Assembly: GCA_016720685.1 (NCBI GenBank) | Contig: JADKKC010000027.1 | Span: 1-64,000, forward strand | DNA from: Zoogloea sp. | GTDB lineage: Bacteria > Pseudomonadota > Gammaproteobacteria > Burkholderiales > Rhodocyclaceae | DNA length: 64,000 nucleotides | Direction: 5' to 3' | Shown here: piece after piece, positions 8,770 through 19,017 of the stretch | Layout: every line of letters starts with the position of its first letter | Numbering within the stretch: position 1 is the stretch's first letter | Made by a program: the position numbers and the translations under genes | Notes under the pieces: model-generated | Told to the model about the DNA's origin: nothing | Database searches by the model: none | The model's input: the letters and a program-made list of their open reading frames with translations, nothing else

Positions 8770-11388
8770 CGGGTTCGTCCCCAAGGTACTGCGCCAGCAC
8801 GGCGTACAGATGGGTGAAATCCAGTGGTTTGGTGAGGTAGTCGGCAAAGCCGGCGGCCAGGCCGCGCTCCACGTCGGCGGGCATGGCGTTGGCCGACAGG
8901 GCCACCACCGGCACCGTGCGGGTGAGCGGATCGGCCTTCAGCGCCACCAGCGCCGCGTAACCGTCCATGCCCGGCAGGTTGATGTCCATCAGGATCAACG
9001 CCGGAAGTTCGGCGCGGGCCAGCTCGATGCCCAGCGCGGCCTCGTGGGCGCAGCGCAGATCGCAGGCGCTGAAATCCTCGAAGATGTCGTTCATCAGGCG
9101 CTGGTTGGCGGGTTGTCCTCCACATACAGAACGCGCTGACGGAGGCGGCCGTCGTTCGCCACGGGCAGCGCCTCTGCCGGCACGGCCGCCGACAGGCCCG
9201 GATCCGCGGCTCGCCGGAGCCTGAACCAGAAGCAGCTGCCCTCGCCCTGGACGCTGTCGACTCCCACGTGGCCGTCCATCTTCTCGATGAGCTGCTTGCT
9301 CAGCGCAAGCCCGACGCCGGCGCCCTCGATGCCGGAATGCTCGGCGCCGATACGTTTGAAGGGCTGGAACAGCTCGCCGATGCGCTCGGCCGGGATGCCC
9401 ACGCCGGAGTCGCGCACGGTGACGTGCAGCTCGTCGCCGTGCTCCGCCCAATCGATATCGATGGTGCCGCCTTCGCGGTTGTACTTGATGGCGTTAGACA
9501 GGAAGTTGATGAGGACTTGCTTGATCCGCGTGAAGTCGGCCATCACCCGCGGACGGCCCGCGCTGGCCGGCGGCAACCGGATGGCGATGCGGCGCGCGTC
9601 GGCGAGGGCGCTGATCGAGGCGACGGATTCCTCCACCGCCGCGGCCAGCTCCACCGGCTTGATGGAGAAGGCCAGCCGCCCGGCCTCGATGCGGGCCAGG
9701 TCGAGGATGTCGTTGATGAGGGTGAGCAGGTGCTGGCCGCTCTTGAGGATCTGCTCCACCTGCCCGGCCTGGCGCTCGGGCAGCCGCAGCTTGCGGTTGC
9801 CCAGCAGGAGCTGGGAGAAGCCGATGATCGAATTCATCGGCGTGCGCAGCTCGTGGCTCATGGACGACAAGAACTCGGTCTTGGCCCGGCTGGCGTCGGC
9901 CTGCTCGGCGTGGGCGATTTCCAGTTCGCGGGTGAAGCGGGCCTGCTCGTTGATGCGCCGGTACAGGTTGATGAGCAGCGCGCAGGTGGCGGTAAAGGGC
10001 TCGAGCCAGGCCAGGAGCTCCTCGTTGACCTCCATGTTCGAGTTGGCGATGGCGTACATGCCGATCACCTGGCCCTGGTCGACGATGGGCACACCAAGAT
10101 AGTTGTGCAGCGGCGGATGGCCGTGGGGGAAGCCGGTGCGCCGGGTCTCGCTCTCCATGTCGCGGGTCATCACCACCTCGCCGCCGGCAAACACGCGGCC
10201 GAGCATGGAATCCGGGTTGGTGAGGATCATGTCGCCGGACGACAGGCGCTCCATCAGGCGGCGCGAATCGTCGTTCCAGGAGAGGTCGGTGATGGCGTGG
10301 ATCTTGAGGCCCGGCTTGCCATCCAGCGGCACCACCTCGCCAATCAGCGCGTAGTCGCAGCAGGACAGATCGCACAGGGCGTCCTTCAGGAACAACCATA
10401 ACTGGTCACTCGACATCAGGGTGGCGAAGTCGGTCATGCCCCGATGCAGCACCTGCAGCAGCCGGTGCTGGGCCTGCTCGCGCTCGCGGGCGCGGTATAG
10501 CTCAGAGAGGTCGGAGAGGATGCCGATGAACTCCACCTCTTCCTGGCCGGGAATCGTCACCTCACTCACCGCCAGATGCACCGGAATGGTCCGCCCGGAC
10601 TTGTGCAGCGCCAGCACCTCGCGGCCGATGCCGATCACGCTGGGCGGCCGGCCCTTGAGATAGCTCGACAGGTATTCGTCGTGATGCGCTGCCCAGCGCT
10701 CGGGCATGATCATGCGCACGTTGCGGCCAAGCATTTCCTCCTCCGAGTAGCCGAGGACCTGCAGCGCGAACGGATTGACCTGCTCGATGATGCCCCGGGA
10801 TGTGATGCGGATGATCCCGACAGCCGCGCGGTTGAGGAGCGCCTGGTTACGGGCCAGGGTGCGTTCGAGGCTGGCCTGCTGGCGGCGCGCCTCGAGATCG
10901 GCCCGATGGTGGCGGATCAGCGCCTCGGCCTGCCGGGCAAAGCGGGCCAGGCAGTCGAGCTGCGCCTCGGAGATCTCCCGCGGCGCCACGTCGACGATGC
11001 ATAGCGTCCCCACCGCGAGACCGTCCCTCCGGACGCAGGGGCACCCGGCGTAGAAGCGGATTCCCATCTCGCCGTACACCAGCGGGTTGTCGACGAAGCG
11101 CGGGTCGGCCAGCGTGTCGGCCACCACCATCGGACCGTCGCCGCAAATGGCATAGGCGCAAAACGATTGGTCGCGAGGCATCTCGCGCACCGTCAGGCCC
11201 GCGGCGGCCTTGAACCACTGCCGCTCCGCATCCATCAACGAGATGATCACAGCGCTCACCTTGAACACCGACCGCACAAGCTCGATCAAGTCGTCGAAGG
11301 CCGGATCGGGCGGACTATTCAGCAGGCCGTTGGCGTGGAGGGCGAGTAGCCGGGCCGCTTCGTCATCGGGAACGGGGGGACATAGCAT
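8762..11388 (-). CDS. GAF/PAS hybrid sensor histidine kinase with C-terminal receiver (frameshifted)
   Basis: Soluble hybrid kinase with no clear membrane segment. Order: GAF (about residues 25-150), PAS (170-290, with PAC end), second GAF (310-470), HisKA with SSMSHELRTPMNS, HATPase with the DSGVGIP and GxGLALS boxes, and a receiver (VLYVEDNP, LILMDINLPGMDG, conserved K in LTKPLDF). As read, the frame stops after VLYVEDNPPTSA. Adding one base in the GGG run at 9110-9112 restores NPANQRLMNDIF and the whole receiver, which ends at 8762. The start at 11388 (MLCPPVPDDEAARL) is the usual beginning of this GAF family. It probably phosphorylates the EAL regulator encoded downstream. Confidence 0.85.
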
Positions 11389-11646
11389 CGGAGCAAACCA
11401 GTCGAGATTGGGAGAAAACGCATGGTGCAGCCCACCCCGGACCGTTGCCGAGCACACGGGGGCTCCCCCTTGTGGGACGGCCGGTGGCGGCCTCTCTGTT
11501 TTATCGACGGCCGGCACGTTCTCTTTAGCCGCAAGCGCCATCGGAAAGCAAGCCGATCTTCTCCGCCTGGGCCGGCGGAGTAGCGTGCTCCATGAGCAAT
11601 CCGTGCCAGGGCGGAACCCGGCAAGCCTGGCGGAAAAAATCACCGC

Positions 11647-14600
11647 TCAGCGCGGCCGGCTGTCCCAGATTTTTTGCAGGCGCTTCACCGAAACCGGCAT
11701 CGGCGTCCTGAGTTCCTGCGCAAACAAGCCTACGCGCAGTTCTTCGAGAAGCCAGCGGAATTCCTCCAGTTGCGGGTCGGTGACGCCGGCCTTGGCCTTG
11801 GCGAGCCATTCGCGCTCGAAGGGCTGGGCGAGGCTCTTCCAGTCGGCCATGAGCTGGGCGTCGCGGGCGGGGTTGGTGCGCAGCTTGTCGATGCGCACCG
11901 TCACACCCTTGAGATAACGCGGAATCTGGGCAATGCGCTCGTAGGGCAGTGCCACCAGAAAGTTCTTCGGCATCAGCCTGGCCGCCTGGGCGTTGATGTC
12001 GGCCACCACGTCGGGGAAGGTCTTGAGGCCGGCGACGCGCTTGACCATCAGCGCGTGCTCGGTGATCAACTGGCCGGTGAGGCGCATCAGCTCCTGGGCC
12101 ACCAGCGTGATGCGCGGCTTGGCCTCTTGGCAGCGTTTGGCAAAGGCATCGGCGTCGGTGGGCAGGGGTTCGAGCAGGCAGCAGCGCTCCAGCGTGGCGA
12201 CCACCAGCTGGGCCTTGAGTTCGGCCTCGGTGCCGTAGTTGATGAAAGCGAGCGCCAGATCGCGGATGCCCGGCAGCTTCTCGATGGACTTGACCTGGGC
12301 CGACAGCTCCAGCGCAAACAAGCGCGCGAGGCCGCCCCGATGCACCCTGGCCGCTTCTTCCGGCGTGTCGTAGGGGCGCAGCGAAACGCTGCCACCGTCG
12401 TCGTGCAGCGCGGGGAAACCGACGATCTCGCGGCCCGCCACCTTCACCTCCAGCAGCTCCGGCAGCGCCCCGAAAGTCCAGCCCGTAAAGCCGCCCAGCT
12501 GGGCGGCCGGCGCTTCGGGCGCCCTGGCAGCGGCCTTGCCCTCCGGCGCGCCCTTTTTGGGCGCAGGCGCTTCGGCCGGAACGATCTTGGCGGCCTGAAA
12601 GCGCGCCGCCACCTGGTCGCGGAAGCGCGCCCGCAGCTCGGCCAGGTTGCGCGACTGCCCCAGCACGCGGCCATGCTCGTCCTGCACGCGGAAATTCATG
12701 AAGCAGTGCGGGTTGAGATTTTCGGCCCGGAAGCTTTCCGTCGGCAGCTTGAGCGACACCCGCACTTCGACAAAGCGCTGCAGCGCCTTGATCAGCGGAT
12801 CGTCCTGATCGAACTCGCCCGCTTCGAATTTCGTCATGAAATCGGCGGCGCTCTCGCTCATCGGCTGCAGGCGGTGGCGGTGCCTGGGCGGCACGGTCTT
12901 GAGCAGCGCGACGACCTTCTCTTCCAGCAGTCCGGGCACCAGCCATTCGCAGCGGTTGGCCGGAATCTGGTTGAGCATGGCCAGCGGAACGGTGAGCGTC
13001 ACGCCGTCGTCGGATTCGCCCGGCGCGTGCAGGTAGGCCAGCTTGAGCTTCTGGCCCAGCACTTCGAAGCTGGACGGAAAACGATCGGTGGTGATGCCTT
13101 CCGCGTCGTGGCGCATCAGCTGGTCGCGGGTCAGCTGCAGGGTTTTGGGCGCGGCCTTTTCGGCGTCCTTGCGCCACGCCTCGAAGCTGGCCACATCGAG
13201 CACTTCGGGCGGCAGCTTGGCATCGTAGAAGGCGTAGATCAGCTCTTCATCCACCAGCACGTCGGGCCGGCGGGATTTGTGCTCCAGCCGCTCGATCTCG
13301 GCCACCAGACGCCGGTTGTGGGCCAGAAAGGCCATGCCGCGAGCCGGGCCTTCGGCGATCTCGCCCTGCACCAGGCCTTCACGGATGAACAGTTCGCGGC
13401 ACAAGTCGGGGTCGATCTCGCGGTAGCTCACGCCGCGGCGCGGATACACCGTGAGCCCGTACAACGTGCCCCGCTCCCAGGCCCGCACGGCGCCGCTGGC
13501 CTTGGACCAGTGCGGCTCGGAAACCTGCCGCTTGAGCAGGTGCCCGCCCACATCCTCCAGCCATTCCGGCTCGATGCGGGCCAGGCAGCGACCAAACAGC
13601 CGGGATGTATCCACCAGTTCGGCGCACATGATCCACTTGCCGGCCTTCTTGGCGATGCTGGAACCCGGATGCGGCCAGAACTTGATGCCGCGGGCGCCCA
13701 GATAACTGCCGGCGGCCGGGCCGGTGGCGTCTTCGATCTTGCAGCCCACGTGGCCCATCAGGCCGGTGAGCAGCGCCTTGTGGATGGCCTCGAAAGCGGC
13801 CGGTTTGTCGTTTTCCTTCCAGCCGTGCTCGGCGCACAGCACGTGCAGCTGGGCATACACGTCGCGCCACTCGCGCAAGCGCAGCCACGACAGGAAGTGC
13901 GTCTTGCACCAGGCCTTCTGCTTGCTCGATGTTTCGTGGCGCTGGACTTCTTCCCAGGCCCTCCAGAGATTCCAGAACCACAGGAACTCGGATTTCTGCT
14001 CTTCTTCCGGGCCGCGAAAGCGGGCGTGAGCCTGGTCGGCGGCGGCCTGGCGCTCGGGCGGGCGCTCCCGCGGGTCCTGCGTGGACAGCGCGGCGGCAAT
14101 CACCAGCACTTCGGACAGGCTGCCCCGGTCACGGGCGGCAAGAATCATGCGGCCGATCTTCGGGTCGAGGGGCAGGCGGGCGAGTTCGCGGCCAATCGGC
14201 GTGAGGCTCATCGCCGCGGCGCCTTCCACCTCATCGACCGCGCCAAGTTCGGCCAGCAACTGGTAGCCGTCGGCCACCATGCGCGGCAGCGGCGCGTCGA
14301 TGAAGGGGAAGTCGGCCACTTCGCCGAGCTTGAGCGACTTCATGCGCAGGATCACGCCGGCCAGCGACGAGCGCAGGATCTCCGGGTCGGTGTGCTCCGG
14401 GCGCTTGTTGAAGTCGTCCTCGTCGTAGAGCCGGAAACACACGCCATCGCTCACCCGGCCGCAACGGCCGGCGCGCTGGCGGGCCGCCGACTGGGCGATC
14501 TTCTCGATCTGCAGCTGCTCCACCTTGTTGCGGTGGGAATAACGCTTGAGCCGCGCCAGGCCCGTATCGACCACGTAGCGAATGCCCGGCACGGTGAGCG

Positions 14601-15717
14601 AGGTTTCGGCCACATTGGTGGCCAGCACCACGCGGCGGCCCTTCGACGGGGCGAAAACCCGCGCCTGATCGGCGGCCGACTGGCGGGCGAACAGCGCCAG
14701 CACCTCGGTTCCGGCGGCATGGTGGGCCTTGCGCAGGGCTTCGGCGGCTTCGCGGATTTCGCGCTCGCCGGGCAAGAACACCAGCACGTCGCCCGGGCCG
14801 CTGCGGTGGGCTTCATCGACCGCATCGACCAGCGCATCGTAAAGATCGCGGTCGGGGCCCCGATTGTCCTGGCGCGGCGTGGGTGCGCCCGCGGGCGGCT
14901 CGGCGCGCTCCACCGGGCGGTAGCGCATCTCGATGGGGTAGAGGCGGCCCGAGACTTCGATGACCGGCGCCGGCTTTTCGGGGGTGCCGAAATGGCGCGC
15001 AAAGCGCTCGGCATCCAGCGTGGCGGAGGTGACGATCATCTTCAGGTCCGGCCGCTTGGCGAGCAGCTGGCGCAGGTAGCCCAGCAGGAAGTCGATGTTG
15101 AGGCTGCGCTCGTGGGCTTCGTCGATGATCAGCGTGTCGTAGGCCGACAGCAGCGGGTCGCCCTGGGTTTCGGCCAGCAGGATGCCGTCGGTCATCAGCT
15201 TGACGTAGGTTTGCGGGCCGGCGCGATCGGTAAAGCGGATCTTGAAGCCCACCGCCGTGCCAAGCTCGGCTTTCAGCTCCTGGGCGATGCGGGTGGCGGT
15301 GGCGCGGGCGGCGATCCGGCGCGGCTGGGTGTGGCCGATCAGGCCGGCGACGCCACGGCCGAGATCAAGGCAGATCTTGGGCAGCTGGGTGGTTTTTCCC
15401 GAACCGGTTTCACCGCAAACGATGACCACCTGGTTGTCGCGGATGGCCGCCGCGATTTCGTCACGGCGCTGGTTGACCGGCAGATCGGGCGGAAAATCCG
15501 GCCGTGGCCGGGCTTCGGCACGGGCCACGCGCTTTGCCGCGGAATCGGCAATGCGCAGGCGCAGGGCTTCCGGCAGCTCCGCCAGCGCCCGCGGGCGCTT
15601 CGGCAGCCGGCGCAGGTCGCGGTAGAGGCCGGGACGGTCGGCCGACAGGCACTGCTCGAGCAGGCGGTAAGGGTCTTGGGGATCGTTGCGATCACGCCGG
15701 TCGTGCGGAGAAGCCAT
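11647..15717 (-). CDS. hrpA: ATP-dependent RNA helicase HrpA
   Basis: DEAH-box RNA helicase, 1356 aa, matching the unusual length of HrpA. Walker A GETGSGKT at residues 102-109, DEAH at 199-202, SATL motif III, and QRAGRCGR motif VI near residue 415. The helicase-associated, OB-fold and long C-terminal DUF3418 regions follow. In E. coli HrpA acts in mRNA processing and ribosome rescue; the role here is inferred from the family. The start at 15717 is supported by the conserved N-terminal region. crcB lies immediately upstream on the same strand. Confidence 0.95.
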   Translation of the reverse strand: MASPHDRRDRNDPQDPYRLLEQCLSADRPGLYRDLRRLPKRPRALAELPEALRLRIADSAAKRVARAEARPRPDFPPDLPVNQRRDEIAAAIRDNQVVIVCGETGSGKTTQLPKICLDLGRGVAGLIGHTQPRRIAARATATRIAQELKAELGTAVGFKIRFTDRAGPQTYVKLMTDGILLAETQGDPLLSAYDTLIIDEAHERSLNIDFLLGYLRQLLAKRPDLKMIVTSATLDAERFARHFGTPEKPAPVIEVSGRLYPIEMRYRPVERAEPPAGAPTPRQDNRGPDRDLYDALVDAVDEAHRSGPGDVLVFLPGEREIREAAEALRKAHHAAGTEVLALFARQSAADQARVFAPSKGRRVVLATNVAETSLTVPGIRYVVDTGLARLKRYSHRNKVEQLQIEKIAQSAARQRAGRCGRVSDGVCFRLYDEDDFNKRPEHTDPEILRSSLAGVILRMKSLKLGEVADFPFIDAPLPRMVADGYQLLAELGAVDEVEGAAAMSLTPIGRELARLPLDPKIGRMILAARDRGSLSEVLVIAAALSTQDPRERPPERQAAADQAHARFRGPEEEQKSEFLWFWNLWRAWEEVQRHETSSKQKAWCKTHFLSWLRLREWRDVYAQLHVLCAEHGWKENDKPAAFEAIHKALLTGLMGHVGCKIEDATGPAAGSYLGARGIKFWPHPGSSIAKKAGKWIMCAELVDTSRLFGRCLARIEPEWLEDVGGHLLKRQVSEPHWSKASGAVRAWERGTLYGLTVYPRRGVSYREIDPDLCRELFIREGLVQGEIAEGPARGMAFLAHNRRLVAEIERLEHKSRRPDVLVDEELIYAFYDAKLPPEVLDVASFEAWRKDAEKAAPKTLQLTRDQLMRHDAEGITTDRFPSSFEVLGQKLKLAYLHAPGESDDGVTLTVPLAMLNQIPANRCEWLVPGLLEEKVVALLKTVPPRHRHRLQPMSESAADFMTKFEAGEFDQDDPLIKALQRFVEVRVSLKLPTESFRAENLNPHCFMNFRVQDEHGRVLGQSRNLAELRARFRDQVAARFQAAKIVPAEAPAPKKGAPEGKAAARAPEAPAAQLGGFTGWTFGALPELLEVKVAGREIVGFPALHDDGGSVSLRPYDTPEEAARVHRGGLARLFALELSAQVKSIEKLPGIRDLALAFINYGTEAELKAQLVVATLERCCLLEPLPTDADAFAKRCQEAKPRITLVAQELMRLTGQLITEHALMVKRVAGLKTFPDVVADINAQAARLMPKNFLVALPYERIAQIPRYLKGVTVRIDKLRTNPARDAQLMADWKSLAQPFEREWLAKAKAGVTDPQLEEFRWLLEELRVGLFAQELRTPMPVSVKRLQKIWDSRPR

Positions 15718-15748
15718 CGGGATTACTGCGAAGAAAACGGGAGAAAAA

Positions 15749-16153
15749 TCAGGCGCGCAGGCTGTGAATAGTCCACATGCCCAGCGCGGTCATGCCCAGC
15801 GAACCGCCGAGGTGCACTGCGGCCGCCCCGGCTGCCCAGGCGTAGCGGGCGGTGTTGATCAGATGCACGACCTCGGCCGAGAAGGACGAAAAGGTGGTCA
15901 GGCCGCCCAGAAAGCCGGTCACGACAAACAGCCGGACTTCCGGCGGAATCTCGGGACGCAGGGCAAAATAAGCCACCGCCACGCCGATCAGGTAGCCGCC
16001 CAGCAGGTTCGCCCCCAGGGTGCCCAGGGGCAGATGGGCCAGCAGCGGGTTGAGCCGCAGCCCCAGCCACCAGCGCAGCCAGGCGCCCAGCGCGGCACCG
16101 ATGCCGATGGCGACGAAAGCGAGGACGGGAAAGTGGTGGGCGTTATCGGACAT
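15749..16153 (-). CDS. crcB: Fluoride ion channel CrcB/Fluc
   Basis: Small four-helix inner-membrane protein (134 aa) that exports fluoride as an antiparallel dimer. Family hallmarks are [13 protein letters not shown] in helix 1, [16 protein letters not shown] in helix 2, and [16 protein letters not shown] around the broken helix 3. The ATG at 16153 (MSDNAHHF) is preferred over the in-frame codon at 16201 because homology begins there. hrpA follows 31 bases downstream and may be co-transcribed. No fluoride riboswitch is recognisable upstream. Confidence 0.95.
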   Translation of the reverse strand: MSDNAHHFPVLAFVAIGIGAALGAWLRWWLGLRLNPLLAHLPLGTLGANLLGGYLIGVAVAYFALRPEIPPEVRLFVVTGFLGGLTTFSSFSAEVVHLINTARYAWAAGAAAVHLGGSLGMTALGMWTIHSLRA

Positions 16154-16213
16154 GGGGCCGCATTTTACCCTGCCCGCCCCGCCGCTGCCCGACCGCAACA
16201 ATCCCTAAAGAAG

Positions 16214-16280
16214 AAGCCTCTCCCGCCGATAGGCTTCGAGCAGGGCCAAAGTGGCAACGGACGGTGCGCCCATGCCCTGC
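16214..16280 (+). promoter_or_regulatory. Two consecutive hairpins in the leader of the EAL-REC operon
   Basis: First hairpin: AAGCCT (16214-16219) pairs with AGGCTT (16231-16236). Second: GCAGGGC (16240-16246) pairs with GCCCTGC (16274-16280), enclosing a purine-rich 27-base loop. Both lie in the 5' leader, 33 bases before the first start codon of the operon. They match no riboswitch family I can name. Confidence 0.3.
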
Positions 16281-16312
16281 CAGCCGCCCCGGCCACCGGA
16301 ATGGGAGAGTAG

Positions 16313-17863
16313 ATGCAAAGCCAGGCCAACGCGCCCGTACCGACGGGCCCGCTTCTTTACCAGCCCCGCTTCGACTGCCGCAGCGGCGAGCTGGCTGGCG
16401 CGAAGCTGTACATCGGCCGCCCCGACGGGCCTGAAAAATTCGTACTGGATTCAGCCACCGAGGCGGCCCTGGCGCCGCTGCGCGAAGCCTGCGCACAGCT
16501 TGCGGCGTGGTCACGGACGCGCAGCCAGCCGCTCGTGCTGGTAATCGGCGCCCGGCTCGACACCCTCTGCGAGCCTGCCTTGGCACAGGCGCTGAACGCC
16601 CTATTGCTCGAAACGCAATTCGAGCCCCAATGCCTTGAAATCTGCATCATCAGCACCGACGAACGGGTTTCCGACGCCAGCACCGCCGCCCTCCGGCACC
16701 TGAAGAATTGCGGCATCCGCTTCACCCTCAGCGCCGCCAGCCCGGCCATCGCCCGCCTGGCCTGGATCAGGCGCCTGCCGCTGGACAGCCTGGAGGTGCC
16801 CGCGCGTCTCGTGCAGGACGTGGTGGCCGACCCGGAAGGCATCGCCATCGTGCGGGCACTGGTCACCCGCGCCCACACGCTCAGGCTCGTGGTCAGCGCC
16901 AAGGGTGTCGACTCCGCCCACAGCGCCTTGATGATGGTGGCCCTCGGCTGCGACCAGATCCTCGGCCCGCTCTTCGGAAACCCCGAGCCGGCCGGGCAGT
17001 TCGAAGCCCTCCTCGCCGCCGACCGGCGCCTCGACCCGGCCCTGCTGCGCGGCCCGCGGCCCGAACGGACGCTGCTGCTGGTGGATGACGAGGAAAACAT
17101 CCTGTCGTCCCTGCGCCGCCTGCTGCGCCGCGACGGCTACACCATCCTCACGGCCACCGGCGGCAAGGCCGGCCTCGAACTGATGGCCACCCAGCCGGTG
17201 GATGTCATCGTCTCCGACCAGCGCATGCCCGGCATGACCGGCGTCGAGTTTCTGCAAAAGGCCAAGGAGATGGACCCGGATTCGGTGCGCATGGTGCTCT
17301 CCGGCTACACCGACCTGCAGTCGGTCACCGACGCGATCAATGAAGGCGACATCTACAAGTTCCTCACCAAGCCGTGGGACGACGCGATGCTGCGCGCCAA
17401 CATCAACGAAGCCTTCCAGCGCAAGCTGCTCAACGATGAAAACCGGCGCCTGAGCGCCGAGCTGGCCGGTGCCAACGACGAGCTGGAACGCATCAACACA
17501 CAACTCAAGACCGTGCTGGCCGACCGGGAGCGCAAGCTCGGCATGGAAGAGGCCGCCCTCAGCATGACCCACGAAGCCCTTGCCGTGCTGCCCGTGCCGC
17601 TGCTCGGCATCGATTCGGGCGGCATGATCGCACTGGCCAACGCTGCCGCCGAAAGGCTGTTTGCCCAACAGGCGCCGCTGCTCGGCCTGGGCGCCGAAGA
17701 AGTGCTGCCGGCCCCCTGCATTCTGCTCCTCAACGCCGGCGAACAGCATGCCGACTGTGACCTGCACGGCCGCAGCGTGCACGTTGACGCCCACCCGCTT
17801 GGCAGTCACGGAGACCTTCGCGGTACCCTGCTGAGCTTCACCTGCCCGACGAGCGCACCATGA
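16313..17863 (+). CDS. Response regulator with N-terminal inactive EAL-like domain, REC and PAS
   Basis: 516-aa cytoplasmic signalling protein, first gene of a five-gene operon. Residues ~15-245 have the fold signature of an EAL domain (the LGCDQILGPLFG element matches the conserved end of EAL domains). However, EAL itself is replaced by GAKLY and EGVET by KGVDS, so no catalysis is expected. A REC domain follows at about 252-375 (VDDEENILSSL, acceptor Asp near 300 in SDQRMPGMTG, K in FLTKPWD), then a ~40-residue coiled coil and a PAS-like domain near 425-510. GGGAGA precedes the ATG at 16313. The stop overlaps the next start as ATGA. The REC resembles that of the HD-GYP protein ending the operon. 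Confidence 0.8.
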   Translation: MQSQANAPVPTGPLLYQPRFDCRSGELAGAKLYIGRPDGPEKFVLDSATEAALAPLREACAQLAAWSRTRSQPLVLVIGARLDTLCEPALAQALNALLLETQFEPQCLEICIISTDERVSDASTAALRHLKNCGIRFTLSAASPAIARLAWIRRLPLDSLEVPARLVQDVVADPEGIAIVRALVTRAHTLRLVVSAKGVDSAHSALMMVALGCDQILGPLFGNPEPAGQFEALLAADRRLDPALLRGPRPERTLLLVDDEENILSSLRRLLRRDGYTILTATGGKAGLELMATQPVDVIVSDQRMPGMTGVEFLQKAKEMDPDSVRMVLSGYTDLQSVTDAINEGDIYKFLTKPWDDAMLRANINEAFQRKLLNDENRRLSAELAGANDELERINTQLKTVLADRERKLGMEEAALSMTHEALAVLPVPLLGIDSGGMIALANAAAERLFAQQAPLLGLGAEEVLPAPCILLLNAGEQHADCDLHGRSVHVDAHPLGSHGDLRGTLLSFTCPTSAP

Positions 17864-18174
17864 GCGAAACCCGCACGCTGCCACTGGCCCAAGCCCTTCC
17901 CGGCATGCTTCTCGCGGCCCCGGTGCTGGATGCCGGCGGAAACGTGCTCCTGCCCGCCGCACTCACCCTCACCGAAAACCATATCGAGAGCCTGCACCGG
18001 CGCGGCATTGCCACGCTGGCAATCAGCACGCCGGCCGAGCCGGTCGACATCGCCAGAAAGCGCGAAGAGCTGCGGGCACGGGTCATGCACATATTCCGCC
18101 ACACCGTGGACGACCCCGGCTCCCAGGCCCTGCTCCACGCCGTACTGGCCTTTCGTCAGGAGCAACTCAAATGA
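17860..18174 (+). CDS. Small protein of c-di-GMP operon, stand-alone HD-GYP-associated motif
   Basis: 104 aa with no signal peptide or membrane segment. I do not recognise a named family. Residues ~10-55 (ALPGMLLAAPVLDAGGNVLL, then LTENHIESLHRRGI) resemble a segment often attached to HD-GYP proteins. The same pattern occurs in the C-terminal tail of the HD-GYP protein of this operon (LKPGMVLARDLL, then LDENLIRQL). The C-terminal half is a charged helix. It overlaps both neighbours by ATGA (17860-17863 and 18171-18174), so it should be made in fixed ratio with the EAL*-REC and HDOD proteins and may be an adaptor between them. Confidence 0.65.
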   Translation: MSETRTLPLAQALPGMLLAAPVLDAGGNVLLPAALTLTENHIESLHRRGIATLAISTPAEPVDIARKREELRARVMHIFRHTVDDPGSQALLHAVLAFRQEQLK

Positions 18175-19013
18175 GCGGACAGCCCACGCTCAGCGACATG
18201 CTCGCCCGCATCCAGCGCTTGCCGGCCCTGCCGGCCGTGGCGCTGGAGCTTCTGGACACCCTTTCCGGCAGCGATCCGGACGTGACCACCCTGGCCCGGC
18301 GCATCGCCCAGGACCAGGCCATTGCGGCGCGTGTGCTGCGGGTCGCCAACTCGCCCTTCTACGGCCTGCAAAGCCGCGTCGGCTCGATCCATGATGCTGT
18401 GGTGGTGCTGGGTTTTTCGACCGTGCGCTCGCTGGTGCTGGCCGCGGCGGTGGTCACCGGGCTGCCCGGCGACCATTGCGCGGGCTTCGATCCCCATCGT
18501 TTCTGGCGCCACGTGATGGGCACGGCGGTCGCCGCCCAGTCCCTTGCCCAGCGGCTCCACCGCCCGCCCGAAAGCCTGTTTGTCGCCGGCCTGCTCCATG
18601 ACATCGGCCGCCTGGCGATGGTCAGCATTTATCCCGAACAGTTTGCCCGCGCCCTGGTCATTGCCCGCGAGCGGGACTGCAGCCTGCGCGAGGTCGAACT
18701 CGAAATCTTCGGCTTCGATCACACCGCGGTCGGTGCGGCCCTCACCCTCCGCTGGCATCTCCCCGAAGAAATCATCGATGCCCTGGCCTACCACCACCAG
18801 CCCGAACTCGGCGCGCCCGGCGGGCTCGCGCCGATCATCCATTACGCCGACGCCATCTCCACGGCCCTCGATTTCGAAGAGGCCGAGGACACCCTGATGC
18901 CCAGGCTGCACCCCGCAACGATCGACGCCCTCGGCCTCGGCTGGCAGAGCCTCACCGAGGTGCTGGCGGACACCCGGACCCGTTTCGAAAGCTATCGCCT
19001 GCTGCTGGGCTGA
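18171..19013 (+). CDS. HDOD domain signalling protein
   Basis: 280-aa protein made almost entirely of an HDOD domain (about residues 12-210): LPALPAVALELLDTLS at the start, DQAIAARVLRVANSPFYG, and LFVAGLLHDIGRLAM. The HD pair is retained in LLHDIG, although HDOD domains are usually thought to be non-catalytic scaffolds in signalling cascades. It lacks the GYP motif. It starts within the stop of the 104-aa gene and ends 4 bases before the kinase gene. Its place between REC and HD-GYP proteins suggests a regulatory partner role; the exact function is unknown. Confidence 0.85.
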   Translation: MSGQPTLSDMLARIQRLPALPAVALELLDTLSGSDPDVTTLARRIAQDQAIAARVLRVANSPFYGLQSRVGSIHDAVVVLGFSTVRSLVLAAAVVTGLPGDHCAGFDPHRFWRHVMGTAVAAQSLAQRLHRPPESLFVAGLLHDIGRLAMVSIYPEQFARALVIARERDCSLREVELEIFGFDHTAVGAALTLRWHLPEEIIDALAYHHQPELGAPGGLAPIIHYADAISTALDFEEAEDTLMPRLHPATIDALGLGWQSLTEVLADTRTRFESYRLLLG

Positions 19014-19017
19014 CCCC

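Noticed and set aside
11674..15771. A 1365-codon plus-strand open frame opposite hrpA.
   Set aside because: No recognisable domain and it mirrors hrpA codon positions; hrpA has all helicase motifs.
16214..16280. GEMM-type c-di-GMP riboswitch in the operon leader.
   Set aside because: The paired elements and the conserved purine-rich core of GEMM are not present; only simple hairpins are seen.
16154..16312. Fluoride riboswitch upstream of crcB.
   Set aside because: I looked on both strands for the conserved pseudoknot core and did not find it.
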